From contig NC_086360.1 of assembly GCF_036324505.1 (NCBI RefSeq), forward strand, positions 3,493,546 through 3,557,545: DNA of 64,000 nt, read 5' to 3'. Source of the stretch: Eleginops maclovinus (Eukaryota > Chordata > Actinopteri > Perciformes > Eleginopidae). The notes beneath the pieces are model-generated. The model ran no database searches. It was not told where the DNA came from and saw only the letters and a program-made list of their open reading frames with translations. A program made the position numbers and the translations under genes. Positions 41,701 through 52,885 of this stretch are shown in pieces. Each line of letters begins with the position of its first letter. Within the stretch, counting starts at the first letter, position 1.

Positions 41701-43045
41701 AACTTCCTGTTGGAGGGTTTAATCACTTCCTGCTGGAGGGTTTAATAACTTCCTGTTGGAGGGTTTAATAACTTCCTGTTGGAGGGTTTAATAACTTCCT
41801 GCTGAAGCGTTTAATAACTTCCTGCTGAAGCGTTTAATAACTTCCTGTTGGAGGGTTTAATCACTTCCTGCTGGAGGGTTTAATAACTTCCTGTTGGAGG
41901 GTTTAATAACTTCCTGCTGAAGCGTTTAATAACTTCCTGTTGGAGGGTTTAATCACTTCCTGCTGGAGGGTTTAATAACTTCCTGTTGGAGCGTTTAATA
42001 ACTTCCTGTTGGAGGGTTTAATAACTTCCTGCTGAAGCGTTTAATAACTTCCTGTTGGAGGGTTTAATAACTTCCTGTTGGAGGGTTTAATAACTTCCTG
42101 CTGAAGCGTTTAATAACTTCCTGTTGGAGCGTTTAATAACTTCCTGCTGAAGCGTTTAATAACTTCCTGTTGGAGGGTTTAATAACTTCCTGTTGGAGCG
42201 TTTAATAACTTCCTGCTGAAGCGTTTAATAACTTCCTGCTGAAGCATTTAATAACTTCCTGTTGGAGGGTTTAATAACTTCCTGCTGAAGCGTTTAATAA
42301 CTTCCTGTTGGAGGGTTTAATAACTTCATGCTGAAGCGTTTAATCACTTCCTGCTGGAGGGTTTAATAACTTCCTGTTTGAGGGTTTAATTACAGAATGT
42401 CCAATGGACATAAACACAGAGACTATCCTCCATGCCTTCACAGACATGTTGCTGCAAAATGTACACTTAACATATATTTAGTCAAGTTCTTGTAATGATG
42501 CCTTACTGCACCTGGATCAGATATCTCTCACATTGCATACTATTTTTAGGCTCATGATGAGATCTGTCCAAAGTACCCGATGATCTGTGAGGGTTGTGCA
42601 AAGAAAAAGATCCCCAGAGGAAAGGTACCCCACGTGTTTCTGTTCAAGCCATTTCTTATGGTTTTGTTGCATTGGTCTCATTTACCATTTCTTCTGCAAC
42701 CCTTTCTATAAATCATAAGCTTCTTTCATTTTTTTGTTTTGCAGTATGTGGACCATATTAAGTTCTGCACTAAATTTAAAGCACCATGCAGATTTCATGT
42801 TGTTGGCTGCGATACGTCTGTAAGTAGACATTTTCATCATTATTTACTATGTGTGTGAAAAGCTTATATAACCACTACTGGATCAGGTAATAACTCCAAA
42901 ATTCAAAAAAATTACCCTTTTGTGGACAGAGAATTTATTAAAAACCTAAAATAATGTTAGTAAAACCACAGTCTTTCAAAGAGTTAGTTTGCAAAGGTAT
43001 TAAACACAGGCATGCACACTTGTTGCTGTATGCCTGCAAATGAAT

Positions 43046-43084
<39 letters not shown>

Positions 43085-46000
43085 TGCATGTGCTTTGACT
43101 TTTTTCTAATAATATACAACATGACTGTTTAAGCCTTTATTTAAACTGAAGAAGAAAAGTGAAATCATTTCGTACTGTTTACAGATTCAGCAAAATCATC
43201 TGGAATTTAATAAAATAAGTGATTGCTGCTTTTGTTTCTTCAATATTTAATGAAACTACTGAACACCAAAATGCTTTTGATGGCAATCCAAAAAAGTGGT
43301 GTGATAGTGTAAATCTCTCCCGAGCAGGTGGCAAATGGTGTGTGTGATTGTGTGTGTAAATGTGTGTGTGAATGCGTACTTTTGATCTAAAAGTGTTATT
43401 CTGCTTGTGTCTTTCTTTGAATGGAGGTGGAGAAAGAGAAGGCCCATGACCACGAGAGGCAGTGCTCGTACGAACACCTAAACATGCTCTTGCATTTCAT
43501 CATGGGCATCAAGGTCAGCCTGGAGAGCCTGCAGCCCCAGAGCCTGGAAGCAGCTAGCCACAAGCTGCAGGAGCTGCACCAGTCCCTCCGGGAGCTGGAG
43601 CTCAAGATGAGCCAGCTGGTGGGGGGAGGGGGCGCTGCGGTCCCCGTGCAGGGTGCATGTGCCACGACCGTGGCCACCTCCTTCACCCCGCTGCCCAGTG
43701 GCGTGGCGGCTGCGCTGGAGCTACAGCTGCAGAGCGAGAAGGCCAAGGTGGTGGAGCTGAGCCGCCGCTCCTTGAAGCTGGAGCTCAAAGTCAGCACGTT
43801 CGAGAACATCGTGTGCGTCCTCAACCGAGAGATGGAGCGCTCCTGCACCATCATGGAGGCCTACAACCGCCAACACAGACTGGACCAGGACAAGATCGAG
43901 ATCCTCAACAACAAGGTGACCTCTGCACTGCAGCTAGCATCAAGCTAATGATCCAGGAGGGATATAAGGTTGTCATGGCAGCAGAACTGAATTGAATATG
44001 AAAGAGTGGCTTGTTCTGATCATCATGGTTTTCCATCAAAAGGCAGATCCTTCAACAAAGTAAAAATGTGAAATCCTGCAATGGTATGCTTACTGAATTA
44101 AAAATAAATAAGCAACATCATCGAAACGATCTTTAAGTAATTAATGTGAAAGTACTACATTTAGAGAAATCTAAAATAACAAAACTTAAAATAATTCAAA
44201 ATATATGCAAACATTACTTTAATATTTGTTATTTATTTTCCATTTAATCGACCAAGCTTTTCTTGTCTAAGCTTTTGGTTAGTTTAATTTCTAACAAAAT
44301 GTCACATGTTTTTTTATCCTTTGTTTCAGCAGCTTAACGAATGAACGCTTTTCCCTAATGTTTTTTCATTTTCTATATCAGCTGTATCAACTTAGTTTAT
44401 AAATGATTACAAAACATGAAGGAAGGCCGTCGTATAGCTCAGTGGGTAGAGCAGGCGGCCATATACTGGGGTTTGATCCCCATGCGGTGGACCCGGGTTA
44501 GAATTCCCTTTGCCGCGCATCTTCCCCTCTGTCTCTCTGTTTCTGACCTGCACTGTCACTATATTTAAGGCACTGGTTGCCCAAAAAATTCTTAAAAAAA
44601 ACATGAAGGAAAAACAACAAAATAAATAAATATAATGTTTTATAAACTTGTGTTTTTCTGCAAAAACCTGAGGCATGAAAATAAAATACTCAAGTAAGGT
44701 ACCTCAATGTTGGTACTGAGTAAAATACATGAGGGATTGCAATACAACTCTATAGAGACCTATATCCGTATACATAATTACCAAAAGCTGTTTTTAACCA
44801 TTAAATTCCACAGAGCGTGTGTTCAGTCAAGACCAGAGGTAGGAGAAGTACTCAGGTCTTGTACTTCAGTAAAAGTAGAAGTACTCAGTTCTTGTACTTG
44901 AGTAAAAGTAGAAGTACTCAGGTCTTGTACTTGAGTAAAAGTAGAAGTACTCAGGTCTTGTACTTGAGTAAAAGTAGAAGTACTCAGGTCTTACTTGAGT
45001 AAAAGTAGAAGTACTCAGGTCTTACTTGAGTAAAAGTAGAAGTACTCAGGTCTTGTACTTGAGTAAAAGTAGAAGTACTCAGATCTTGTACTTGAGTAAA
45101 AGTAGAAGTACTCAGATCTTGTACTTGAGTAAAAGTAGAAGTACTCAGATCTTGTACTTGAGTAAAAGTAGAAGTACTCAGATCTTGTACTTGAGTAAAG
45201 TAGAAGTACTCAGATCTTGTACTTGAGTAAAGTAGAAGTACTCAGATCTTGTACTTGAGTAAAGTAGAAGTACTCAGATCTTGTACTTGAGTAAAGTAGA
45301 AGTACTCAGATCTTGTACTTGAGTTAAAGTAGAAGTACTCAGATCTTGTACTTGAGTAAAGTAGAAGTACCAGAGTGTAGGAATACTCTGTCACAGTAAA
45401 AGTCCTGCATTCAAAATGTTCCTCGAGTGAAAGTAGAAAGTACTCTCATCTAAATGTACTTAAAGTAGCGACAGTAAAAGTAGTCATTGTTTGATTGGTC
45501 CATTTCAGAATAATATCTCTGATATGTTTTATAATTATTGATCATTAAAGTGTTCTCAGAGCTGGTAAAGGTGCAGCTAGTTTGAATGGCTTTGTATACT
45601 GCAGGGTAGCTGCTGGATTTACTCCAGGTGAACTAAAGTCTGATTTAAGGGCTGATTATATTTACCATCATTAATCCAGATCTGTAAAGTAACCAAAGGG
45701 ATTAAACACATGTAGTGGAGTAAAAGTACACCATTTACCTCTGAAGTGTAGCGTAGTAGAAGTACAAGGCAGCCAATAATTTAAACACTCAAGTAAAGTA
45801 GAATTCTCTCAAAATGTAACTTAAGTACTGTGCTTGAGTCAAAGTACTTTACACCACTGGTAAAGAATCACGGACAGATTTGTTCCTGTGCTGCAGGTGC
45901 GTCAGCTGGAGAGGACGGTGAGTCTGTGGGACCTATCCATCGTGGAGATGGAGGGGAAAATGAGAGAGATGTCTGCAGCCACATACGACAGCATCTTTGT

Positions 46001-47736
46001 GTGGAAGATCTCCGACTTCACCAAGAAGAGGCAGGACGCCGTGGCCGGCCGCGCCCCAGCCATGTTCTCCCCCGGTAATCACTGAGCTCTGACCCACACA
46101 GTGAGGAGCCACCGGTCTCATTAAAGGCTTCCACTGTCACAGCACATACAAGTAGGGCTGTCAACCAGGGTTTGGAGGAAAATACAATCCGTTGTAGTTA
46201 CTATTACATTTAACTAAATACTATACTAGTATTTAAACCTGTGATTAATCAAACTTATTGTTGTGATTATTGCGATTACATTTCTTAATCGATTGACAGC
46301 ACTGATGAAAAGACATCATCAAACTTCTAAAATGTTTTCCAGCTTTTTATACCAGTAAATACGGCTACAAGATGCGCCTGCGGATCTACCTGAACGGCGA
46401 CGGGACGGGGCGGGGAACACATCTTTCGCTCTTCTTCGTGGTGATGAGAGGAAACAGCGATGCACTCCTCAAGTGGCCTTTCAACCAGAAGGTAAAAACA
46501 TTAGTTTTCACTGACAAAACATAATGAATCAAACCATCAAACTTTATTAATAAAGCAATTTTCATATCAAAAGGTAACATAAAGTGCATCCTAGTAATAA
46601 CTTTGTGATGACTAAAAACACTTAACAGAAGTCAATAAGCACAGGACTCAATAATACAAATCTAATTCATTAAAAGGCAATTAAAAAAGCTCTCAGCTCT
46701 GTAAACATAATGCCACCAGGCACTTGTGAATATATAAGTTAATATATCCAGAGGTCATAAGTAACTGCATTAATGCTACTTAATACTTCAGCTTCCACTA
46801 CAGCATGACTTTAGTTAATTTTCAGATTGAGATTCATAATTCAAAACATAATAAACTAATAAATGTGATAGTATAAATGAAATTACTAGGGTTGGGAATC
46901 ACCAAGCTCCCCACAATTGTATTACTTAAGCCACGATACGATAGTATTGTGATTCTACGATATGCTGAGTATAGCGATACGATATATTACGATATGGCGC
47001 ATTTCTGATTTCTTTCTCCGCTAACTCCACCTTTGACTTTAGCCATGGCCATGACCGCACAAGAAAAAGCTCTCATAAGATTGCTCTAAAGCTCACTAAT
47101 AATCAAATTGGATCTTGTATGTGTTCATTTACAGAAATGTAAACTATGGTTGAATTTAGGTTCCACTAAAACTTAATTTAAGTATGCTTAATAGATGTCT
47201 TACAAAGTGGTCTGGAAACTAGAAACTAATAGATTAGAATAAGCTTTGTTTTCTCACCAACTCTTTATACTATCACAATGTACATATACACACACATATT
47301 TATTGTTATTTTCTTAAAAAACTAGCCACATGTTTTTGAGGGAGCTCCATTGTGTTATTATTTTACTTTGGCTAGAGGTAAGCCATCTGACAGTCTTTAT
47401 GCTAAGCTAACCACGTCCTGACACCAGTGTAAAACTTGACACGAAAGGAAGCTGCTTTTAGACCAACGTTTTGACATTAAATACATCCGGAATATCCTAA
47501 ATGCTTCGTGTGTCAAGGTCACCCTCATGCTGCTGGACCAGAACAACAGGGAGCACATCATTGATGCCTTCCGGCCAGACATCTCCTCCTCGTCCTTCCA
47601 GAGGCCCGTCAGCGGTATGAACATCGCAAGCGGCTGCCCGCTCTTCTGCCCGCTCTCTAAACTGGACTCCAAGAACTCCTACATACGCGACGACACCATG
47701 TTCATCAAGGCCATCGTCGACCTCACTGGGCTCTAG
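32788..47736 (+). CDS. traf2: TRAF2, TNF receptor-associated factor 2 (complete CDS, 10 coding exons)
   Basis: TRAF2 is a cytoplasmic adaptor/E3 ligase linking TNF receptors to NF-kB and JNK. Exons: 32788-32975, 34138-34216, 35677-35775, 37193-37354, 42550-42624, 42745-42819, 43427-43915, 45897-46074, 46343-46491, 47518-47736; total 1713 nt, 570 aa, all phases consistent and GT-AG. The RING finger begins CNSCQKILRRPLQAQCGHRFC (Cys34-Cys37 first pair) and ends with the CSAC pair. TRAF-type zinc fingers follow (CPNEGCTW, CHEGNC, CKYCKEPF, CEGCAKKKIPRGK). Exon 7 (residues 227-389) supplies the coiled-coil region (FENIVCVLNREMER, RQHRLDQDKIEILNNK). The MATH/TRAF-C domain runs from TYDSIFVWKISDF to the terminal IVDLTGL. 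It is about 70 residues longer than human TRAF2; the extra sequence is in exon 7 and includes a GGGG run. Confidence 0.97.
34960..35290 (+). repeat. Partial copy of the 12646/36110 MITE family, in TRAF2 intron 2
   Basis: 'ttctgctttttggggtttcc', gtgttctataggttt, 'aaatggtctgcaaaggctaa' and 'ccctgtgttccctccagag' match the start of the copy at 36110. The right part diverges into tctgcattgtgagcctg-type direct repeats (35205-35240). Confidence 0.6.
35380..35525 (+). repeat. Fragment with 'acgcgttacacccaacactg' terminus
   Basis: gttactgagaattgtaacgg ... 'gtaacgcgttacacccaaca' is a common terminus of fish non-autonomous DNA transposons. Just upstream of TRAF2 exon 3. A related block follows at 35940-36085. 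Confidence 0.5.
36110..37140 (+). mobile_element. MITE-like element, copy 2, interrupted by a hAT MITE
   Basis: The same ordered blocks as the minus-strand copy at 12646-13068, ending gagcagaatatgtcctcttt. It is split at 36362/36906 by the element 36363-36905; removing that insert and one target copy makes the two parts continuous with the other copy (gataggctaagg then gg-rich sequence). Ends about 55 bp before TRAF2 exon 4. Confidence 0.7.
36363..36905. mobile_element. hAT non-autonomous element with 8-bp target duplication
   Basis: Perfect 16-bp terminal inverted repeats caggggtgtccaaact / agtttggacacccctg and an exact 8-bp duplication ggctaagg at 36355-36362 and 36906-36913. Interior is non-coding with cggcccgggggcc near the left end. 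The 'CAGGGGTGTCCAAACT' end is typical of Charlie-like hAT MITEs. In TRAF2 intron 3. Confidence 0.93.
37735..37770 (-). repeat. Inverted single copy resembling the start of the 23-bp minisatellite
   Basis: On the minus strand this reads atgcaggcttcctgttgga then aggtttattaactt, matching the first unit of the big array at 38178-38210 (atgcaggcttcctgttgga then gcgtttaataactt). It may be the ancestral single copy or part of the same older repeat in opposite orientation. Confidence 0.6.
37915..38100 (+). other. Unrecognised short ORF in TRAF2 intron 4
   Basis: After tatatttacag (acceptor-like) a frame reads GTVAKTKQLIKKSDLKQKKE, then VVKQIITDPCMAKRGEFVPK and ends in a stop at 38098-38100. Lys-rich, probably helical. 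It is not part of TRAF2, since exons 4 and 5 join in phase without it. It could be a relic of a mobile element or an alternative terminal exon. I do not recognise it. Confidence 0.25.
38182..42390 (+). repeat. Minisatellite, 23-bp unit, about 183 copies, in TRAF2 intron 4
   Basis: Unit taataacttcctgttggagggtt, 23 bp; 4209 bp corresponds to 183 units with almost no length change. Substitution variants recur: ctgctgaagcgtt, ctgttggagcgtt, ttcttgttgg, aatcacttcc, ctgttggacgg. The left quarter is mainly GGAGGG units; from about 39200 rightward the CTGAAGCG variant is interspersed. A ten-unit (230-bp) block starting at the aatcacttcc unit at 38731 is followed by a near-identical block starting at 38961. 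Confidence 0.97.
43049..43080 (+). repeat. (GT)n microsatellite
   Basis: About 16 GT units in the TRAF2 intron before exon 7. Confidence 0.95.
44425..44597 (+). mobile_element. tRNA-derived SINE with 14-bp target duplication
   Basis: The head gccgtcgtatagctcagtgg-gtagagc has a pol III A box, and gggttagaattcc resembles a B box. A non-tRNA body (cgcgcatcttcccctctgtc...) ends near a run of A. The flanks aaaacatgaaggaa at 44411-44424 and 44598-44611 are identical. In TRAF2 intron 7. It is not a functional tRNA: no complete cloverleaf or 3' stem pairs with the start. Confidence 0.88.
44850..45370 (+). repeat. Minisatellite, about 33-bp unit, about 16 copies, in TRAF2 intron 7
   Basis: Unit agtaaaagtagaagtactca-ggtcttgtacttg, with an early ggtcttg subset, a later gatcttg subset, and right-hand units that lost one A (agtaaagtag). 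Two units near 44990-45025 lack gt(a)c-type bases (tcttacttg). The array merges at its right end with the dispersed repeat at 45370-45860. Confidence 0.95.
45370..45862 (+). repeat. Dispersed repeat (inverted copy at 26510-26960)
   Basis: Begins and ends with gtactt/aagtac-rich sequence (tgtaacttaagtactgtgct, aagtactttacaccactgg). Middle blocks cctttaccagctctga (in reverse) and gatctgtaaagtaacc match 26510-26960. Ends about 35 bp before TRAF2 exon 8. A non-autonomous DNA-transposon-like family. Confidence 0.7.
46153..46304. repeat. Short MITE-like element with GGGCTGTCAA ends
   Basis: tagggctgtcaac ... gattgacagcac with tgattaatc / cgattacattt / taatcgattg inside. Ends are inverted repeats of about 9 bp. 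Between TRAF2 exons 8 and 9. Confidence 0.5.
46890..47005. repeat. Dispersed repeat rich in CGATA
   Basis: 'agggttgggaatcaccaagc' followed by cacgatacgata, attgtgattctacgat and agcgatacgatatatt is a familiar fish repeat start with locally repeated cgata(c/t). In TRAF2 intron 9. No coding potential. Confidence 0.5.
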
Positions 47737-49006
47737 GTAAAGAACAGGGGCCATCTTGTTGCTCCTCACCAACTTAATATCCCCGGTAACTGCCATCTGT
47801 CTTCAAGGTCTGTGTTGTTTATCTTTGGTTTCGGTATGGATTGTTGGAGGGAATATACAAAGTTCCAGCAAGAAGATGACTTTACATTGACCAGTGGCTC
47901 CTCATAAGTTTGTGTTCGACTAAAACATTGATGACTTACCAAAGTGACTGGAGAAGTGAACTCAGTATACATTGTGTGCCAGTATATGCCTGGGGACAGG
48001 TGTTCATGTTTATGAGCCGAAACTGTAGAAGCTGTCCATTCATGTTTAAACATTGTTTCCTGCTGCTAAAGTCCAAACAATAATGCTGCTAATTAGCATC
48101 ACTTCAATAACAATTCCATCCCCAAAACATTTCCACGTTTCTTTGGCTACAACAAGCTAAAAGGACACGACATATGGCCTTTAGAAGTTTAATTGGCTAA
48201 CGTGCTAGCAAAGTGTATGCTATACTCACATGCAGTTGTGTGGTAAGTAAGCATTTTACCACTTCTGTTGTTTTTTCTAACGTCTGGGGTTAACAAAGGT
48301 TTTCCTCAGGTTTTGTACCACGATATAAATACGCCAGTAAATACCACACCGGTGTCCGAAGCTATGTGTAATAAAAACAGCAGTTGGTAACAAGTCTAAT
48401 GACACTACTAAATGTCCTCATGCTGAACATTAGCCGCATTAAGCTAAGCGGTGTTAACGAGAAACCATGCGCTAGTCATGCAGCTGGTTTATAGCCTTAC
48501 ATTACCATTTTACTACTGGCAATTGCATATACTCTTCACAAATCATTAAAGTGTTTTAATTATGTGGAGATTATCCTGCTGAATTAAAGTGTTGTTAGTT
48601 AGTTGTTAGTGTCATAAACGTTTGTGCCAAATATCTTATTTTCTGGAGTATTTGAAAATCCAATCAAAAAATCTCTTTGATTTTTGTTGACAGCCTCTTG
48701 CGATGCCAACTTCCTTGTTGGCCTACAAAAAGAAGAAAACTCCAAATCACTCTATACAGAGTAACATTAGTGTCTTGTCTCTGGCCACCGGTGGTTAAAA
48801 ACCTCAATATTTTTCTCCTTTAAGTGCCAGCTACTTCTGAGGGGCATTTATGGCTCTTGAGCTCGTAAGATGTTCCACTATGTTCTGCAGCGAGTCTCTA
48901 ATCTGATCTGTCTGCAGGTAGGTTTGTACAGTGGGTTTATCAGACCCTTTTCCTGGAAATAACTGCAGGCTGCTGCTAACCACATGAGTTCCATGAATTC
49001 TCACTG

Positions 49007-49088
<82 letters not shown>

Positions 49089-50450
49089 TGATGGTGCACC
49101 TAAGCTTGCAACATGCTTTCTGGCCCGAGTGATATTAGTATAGCTGATTCATCCCAAATTAGATGTGTCAGAAGTAGCACTACAATGAGCATCAAAGCCA
49201 GATTTATACACTCAAAAAATACTGTTAGAATGAATACAATAACAAAAATTAAAAATACATTTCTGTAAAACTCGACTTTAAATTGGCAGATTTGATACTG
49301 GTCTGTAGCTTTTTAGATTAGAAGCATTTGTTGGTCTCTTGCTGTCCTAGGGCCTTTAACTCCTCACACAGAGCTTTTTTTCCACAAAGTCTGAGGCAGA
49401 TAATATGTTTCTCTAATCACAACTATATCCCTAAAAATTCTGGCTAAGTTGTGTGTAATATTCATAACTGTAAAAAAGATGTTGAAGCTTCGGTGAAGAC
49501 ACGGACTTATATTTCCTGTGGCTGTTCTTTACACAGATGTAGAGACTTTAATATGGAAGCAGAGTTGAGCTATAAAAAAGAAGAAATGGTTGATATTATT
49601 GTAATATTTCCTGTTTTTGGCTTTCTGGACAGGTTCAAACTGACCTACCTATTACAGAAAACAAGTGCCTGTAACTTTATTATGTTCCCTGTGCTGTCCT
49701 GTGAGTTCAAACTTACCAAAATGTGGCGCTTTGATTTTGTTCAGTGTATTTTTCATTGGTATTTTTTATTGTTGTCATGTGTGAACCTCCCCCCTTAACC
49801 CATTGATGTGACTAAGAATGTAGTGATTTTCACAGATGATTTTCATGAGCATCTTCATCCAAACTCATTCAGCATGCCTTCAAACCTGAAGCTCCCTGTG
49901 CATGAGATGTTTCAGTAGAAAAAAGTAAAGATTTGAATTATTTTTATGATCAATATATACAGCATAATATCATATTGTGATATCATTTTGGGACTAACAT
50001 TGACTGTGCTGATTTGGAGATGTGTGCTGCTGTGAAATGTAACATATCTGATCATTATATAGATTGTATTCTTTTATTTATTGAATCTCCAGACTCCAGC
50101 CGGGGAACCGTGTCCCATCCGAGCGGTTGTTATGCTGTATCAGCGATATTGACTCATTGGAAATGCCACACTGCCTCACTGTTATTGCAACAGAATTAAC
50201 AATATGTCAATGTGATGTATGTGTTTCAGTCAGACTGAAAGCTTTTCTTTACATATCTACTTCTCTGTGTATGGCCTGTGTTGAGATTAAGATGAAATGC
50301 TTTCATCTGTAGCAATGACATCAATCTGCTTGTTGTTCTCTCTGCTACGTTGTGTGGATCGTAACTCGTGTGTTAGTGAACTCCTTGTACTAGCAGAAAT
50401 GTATTCCATATTTGTAATTAGTTTTGTTTTATTAAAGGTTCTAAGATGCC
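47737..50450 (+). other. TRAF2 3' UTR and downstream sequence
   Basis: No further gene. It holds a dispersed repeat at 48340-48620 (third copy of the 3275/16900 family) and a (TG)n tract at 49008-49087. An attaaa at 50431-50436, preceded by T-rich sequence, is a candidate distal poly(A) signal, but the true TRAF2 3' end cannot be fixed. Confidence 0.4.
49008..49087 (+). repeat. (TG)n microsatellite, about 80 bp
   Basis: Uninterrupted TG repeat downstream of TRAF2. Confidence 0.97.
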
Positions 50451-51054
50451 GTCTATGCAAAGAAGGTTGATCTTTATCAAGTTTGTAAAGTGAACACTTA
50501 CTACTACAGCTCATTGTAGCGTAGATGTTAAGGTTTACCACAGGGGGGCGCACAATGCTCTCCGTACACACAAAGCTGCAGCAGGCCAGAGTTTGTTTGG
50601 TTTTTAAGAACATTTTGACATATCAGTCAGTCAGGGATAGGAGGGTTATTCTGAAACTAAAATTGGTTACAATTACTTCTTATTTTTCTTCTTCTAATCA
50701 TGTCAAGAATCACAATATAAAATAAATGTAACCAATCTGTTTGGATTACCTCAACATCAAAAGCAAAATACAAGAAGAAAAACGACAAGATGTTTTTACT
50801 GAAGTGTGTTATGTAAGACAACACAATGGGAACAATGGGACCTTAGAAAAGAAGAAACCAAGTTATTCAGGATCAGAAATGATTTTATTTAGAGGAAAAC
50901 CTGCCTTTCATGAAGCATATTCAGGCAGCAGCCTATACAGCAACACTGAAACACATGAGCACATATTTCAGTTTAAAAAAGCAGGAATACAATCTGAGCT
51001 GACAGAAAACGCTCCGTTCTAGTTTAATAAACTTACTCACACTATTTAATGAAC

Positions 51055-51250
51055 ATATAGGTTCACCTGCTGAATTAAAAACAGAACAAATGAACCAAAT
51101 AAAGTGAAACCGAAAAGCAGATTCAGGCAGTAGGCGTATAGATTCACTCTTAAAGTATTAGCCTACAGAACAGAACAGCTGACAGAGGAGAGAGAACATC
51201 TGATTCTTACAACACACACCGTATGCTCTTTTTAGGTTCTACTGACACTG
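51055..51250. repeat. Dispersed repeat, copy B (inverse of 1350-1625)
   Basis: ggttcacctgctgaattaaa, 'aggcagtaggcgtatagatt' and gacagaggagagagaacatc are reverse complements of blocks in 1480-1625. The family is therefore present at both ends of the window. Confidence 0.65.
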
Positions 51251-52885
51251 TAATGCTGCTAGTAATCCACAATGATTAGAAATGTAATACGTTTACTAAA
51301 AAATATGTTTTTTTTAATATAACTAAGGGAATACAAGCTTTTCTAATTGTTAAATTCATGGAAAACACATTGGATGTATTACATTTAGCAGTATAAAATT
51401 AGTTTTATTACTGATTACTCAATGTAATAGAAATGATAGGAACCGACGTAGAAAGAAGCCATCCTTGATTAAGGGTCGGTCAGGGATTTAGATGCCTCCC
51501 TGACTCTACATCACGTCATCCCGCCAGCAGCGGCTCTTAGAAAGGCCGACTTTCCCACACATCTGTCCCACTGACAGACTTCCTCCTGTGGGATTACTGG
51601 AACATCAGGCAGTAAATCATCCTGTGGCAGGGAGCATGAAGAATAACGTCCATTTACAAATGTGAAATAGTTTATATATGGATGTTATCCCTGTTAAAAA
51701 TGGTTATTCTTTGTTGCTGCATGCTTATATCTTAACAAACAGCCATTAACCTTACTTAACTCAAGAGCTGACCAAACAAATATTGTCTTACTCATTTAGT
51801 TATTTAATGTACAAAAACACAATGTGTATCTTCTTGTCCTGGCCGGAAACAAGGGTGAATGCGTCGCTTCAAAGAGATCATGTGGAGTAACCATCACGGC
51901 TAGGATAGAGGAAATGACCAGTGACAGGCACTTGGGAATACCGTGAGTTTGTCTAAACCAAGAGGAAACATTACCTGCCATCTCCATGAATGAGCCTATG
52001 GTTGTCTACAGGCGGCTCTTAGATCTCCTCTGATCCAGGTTAATGTGTTGCCCTAAACCATGCCTGATGGAAAGAGAACGGAAAGTCTCAGGGTCTGCTA
52101 TAAAATAAAATATGTAGAGTTGCTGAAAGAGGATGGAGTGGCTTTCTGGAATAGAGATTTGCTTTCACCAGAGACCAAAAGAAGAAAGATTGCATAAAAG
52201 TATAACCGTTATTGCCATGTGAAAATTCATTGGATTCTATGACCCAAAACTGTGAGGGCAGGCTTTATGACCGAGTGTGAGTTTCTCCAAACAAAATGTG
52301 TGTAAACAGTTTGGTCCTCAGAAGTAATATCATATAAGCTAGTGTGTATCCAACAGATCCCATCTTCAGACTACTTCTATCAGACAAGGTTGCATCAACA
52401 AGGACAAACTTTTAAAGCTGATGGAACTTAATATCATGTGGCACCAAACTTTGTAAAGAAAAAATAGCAATTTTGAACCCTCTTAGATCAACAGTTTAGT
52501 TTTTAACATAGATCGAATGTGATACTGTGGAACTAAAAGTTGAAGCCTAAAGTTGAGAGGTTTAATTTTTACATTGCTGCCTTTTTGAAATGAATTGAAT
52601 AAACAATCAAGCTCCTCTAAAGTTAAGGGGCAGCAGCAACATAAAACAGATTGGCTTTTATGTTTTTAAAATCTCAAAGCATGACAATTAAAGCCTCTCT
52701 ACTGAGCCTTCATGAGAAACATTAGGCTAACTAACTGACTTCTGAGCTAGCTAGCTACAAGCTTACTAGTAAACCAAAATGTCACACTCCTCTTTTATAG
52801 TGTCCTTGTGTTTTTCCTGCCTTGCCCAGCTTGTGATTTAAGTTCTGGTTTTTCTGTTGGTGTTTGTTGGATCCTTGAGTTTTAG
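51251..52885. other. Intergenic, nothing recognised
   Basis: AT-rich, no convincing ORF or splice-bounded exon. The stretch 51430-51640 is somewhat G+C richer (ggtcggtcagggatttagat, catcccgccagcagcgg) but without protein similarity that I can see. Confidence 0.4.

Noticed and set aside
38182..42390. CRISPR-like array
   Set aside because: Repeats are head to tail without spacers, in a eukaryotic intron. This is a minisatellite.
44427..44500. A tRNA gene
   Set aside because: A and B box-like sequences are present, but the cloverleaf does not close. It continues into a SINE body and has 14-bp target duplications.
44817..45226. Repetitive ORFs reading SKSRSTQ(V/I)LYL
   Set aside because: Translation of the 33-bp minisatellite, whose unit length is a multiple of three and so stays open by chance.
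49451..49798. 115-codon plus-strand ORF downstream of TRAF2
   Set aside because: Low-complexity hydrophobic composition, no recognisable motif, and no splice or promoter context. It lies where the TRAF2 3' UTR could extend.
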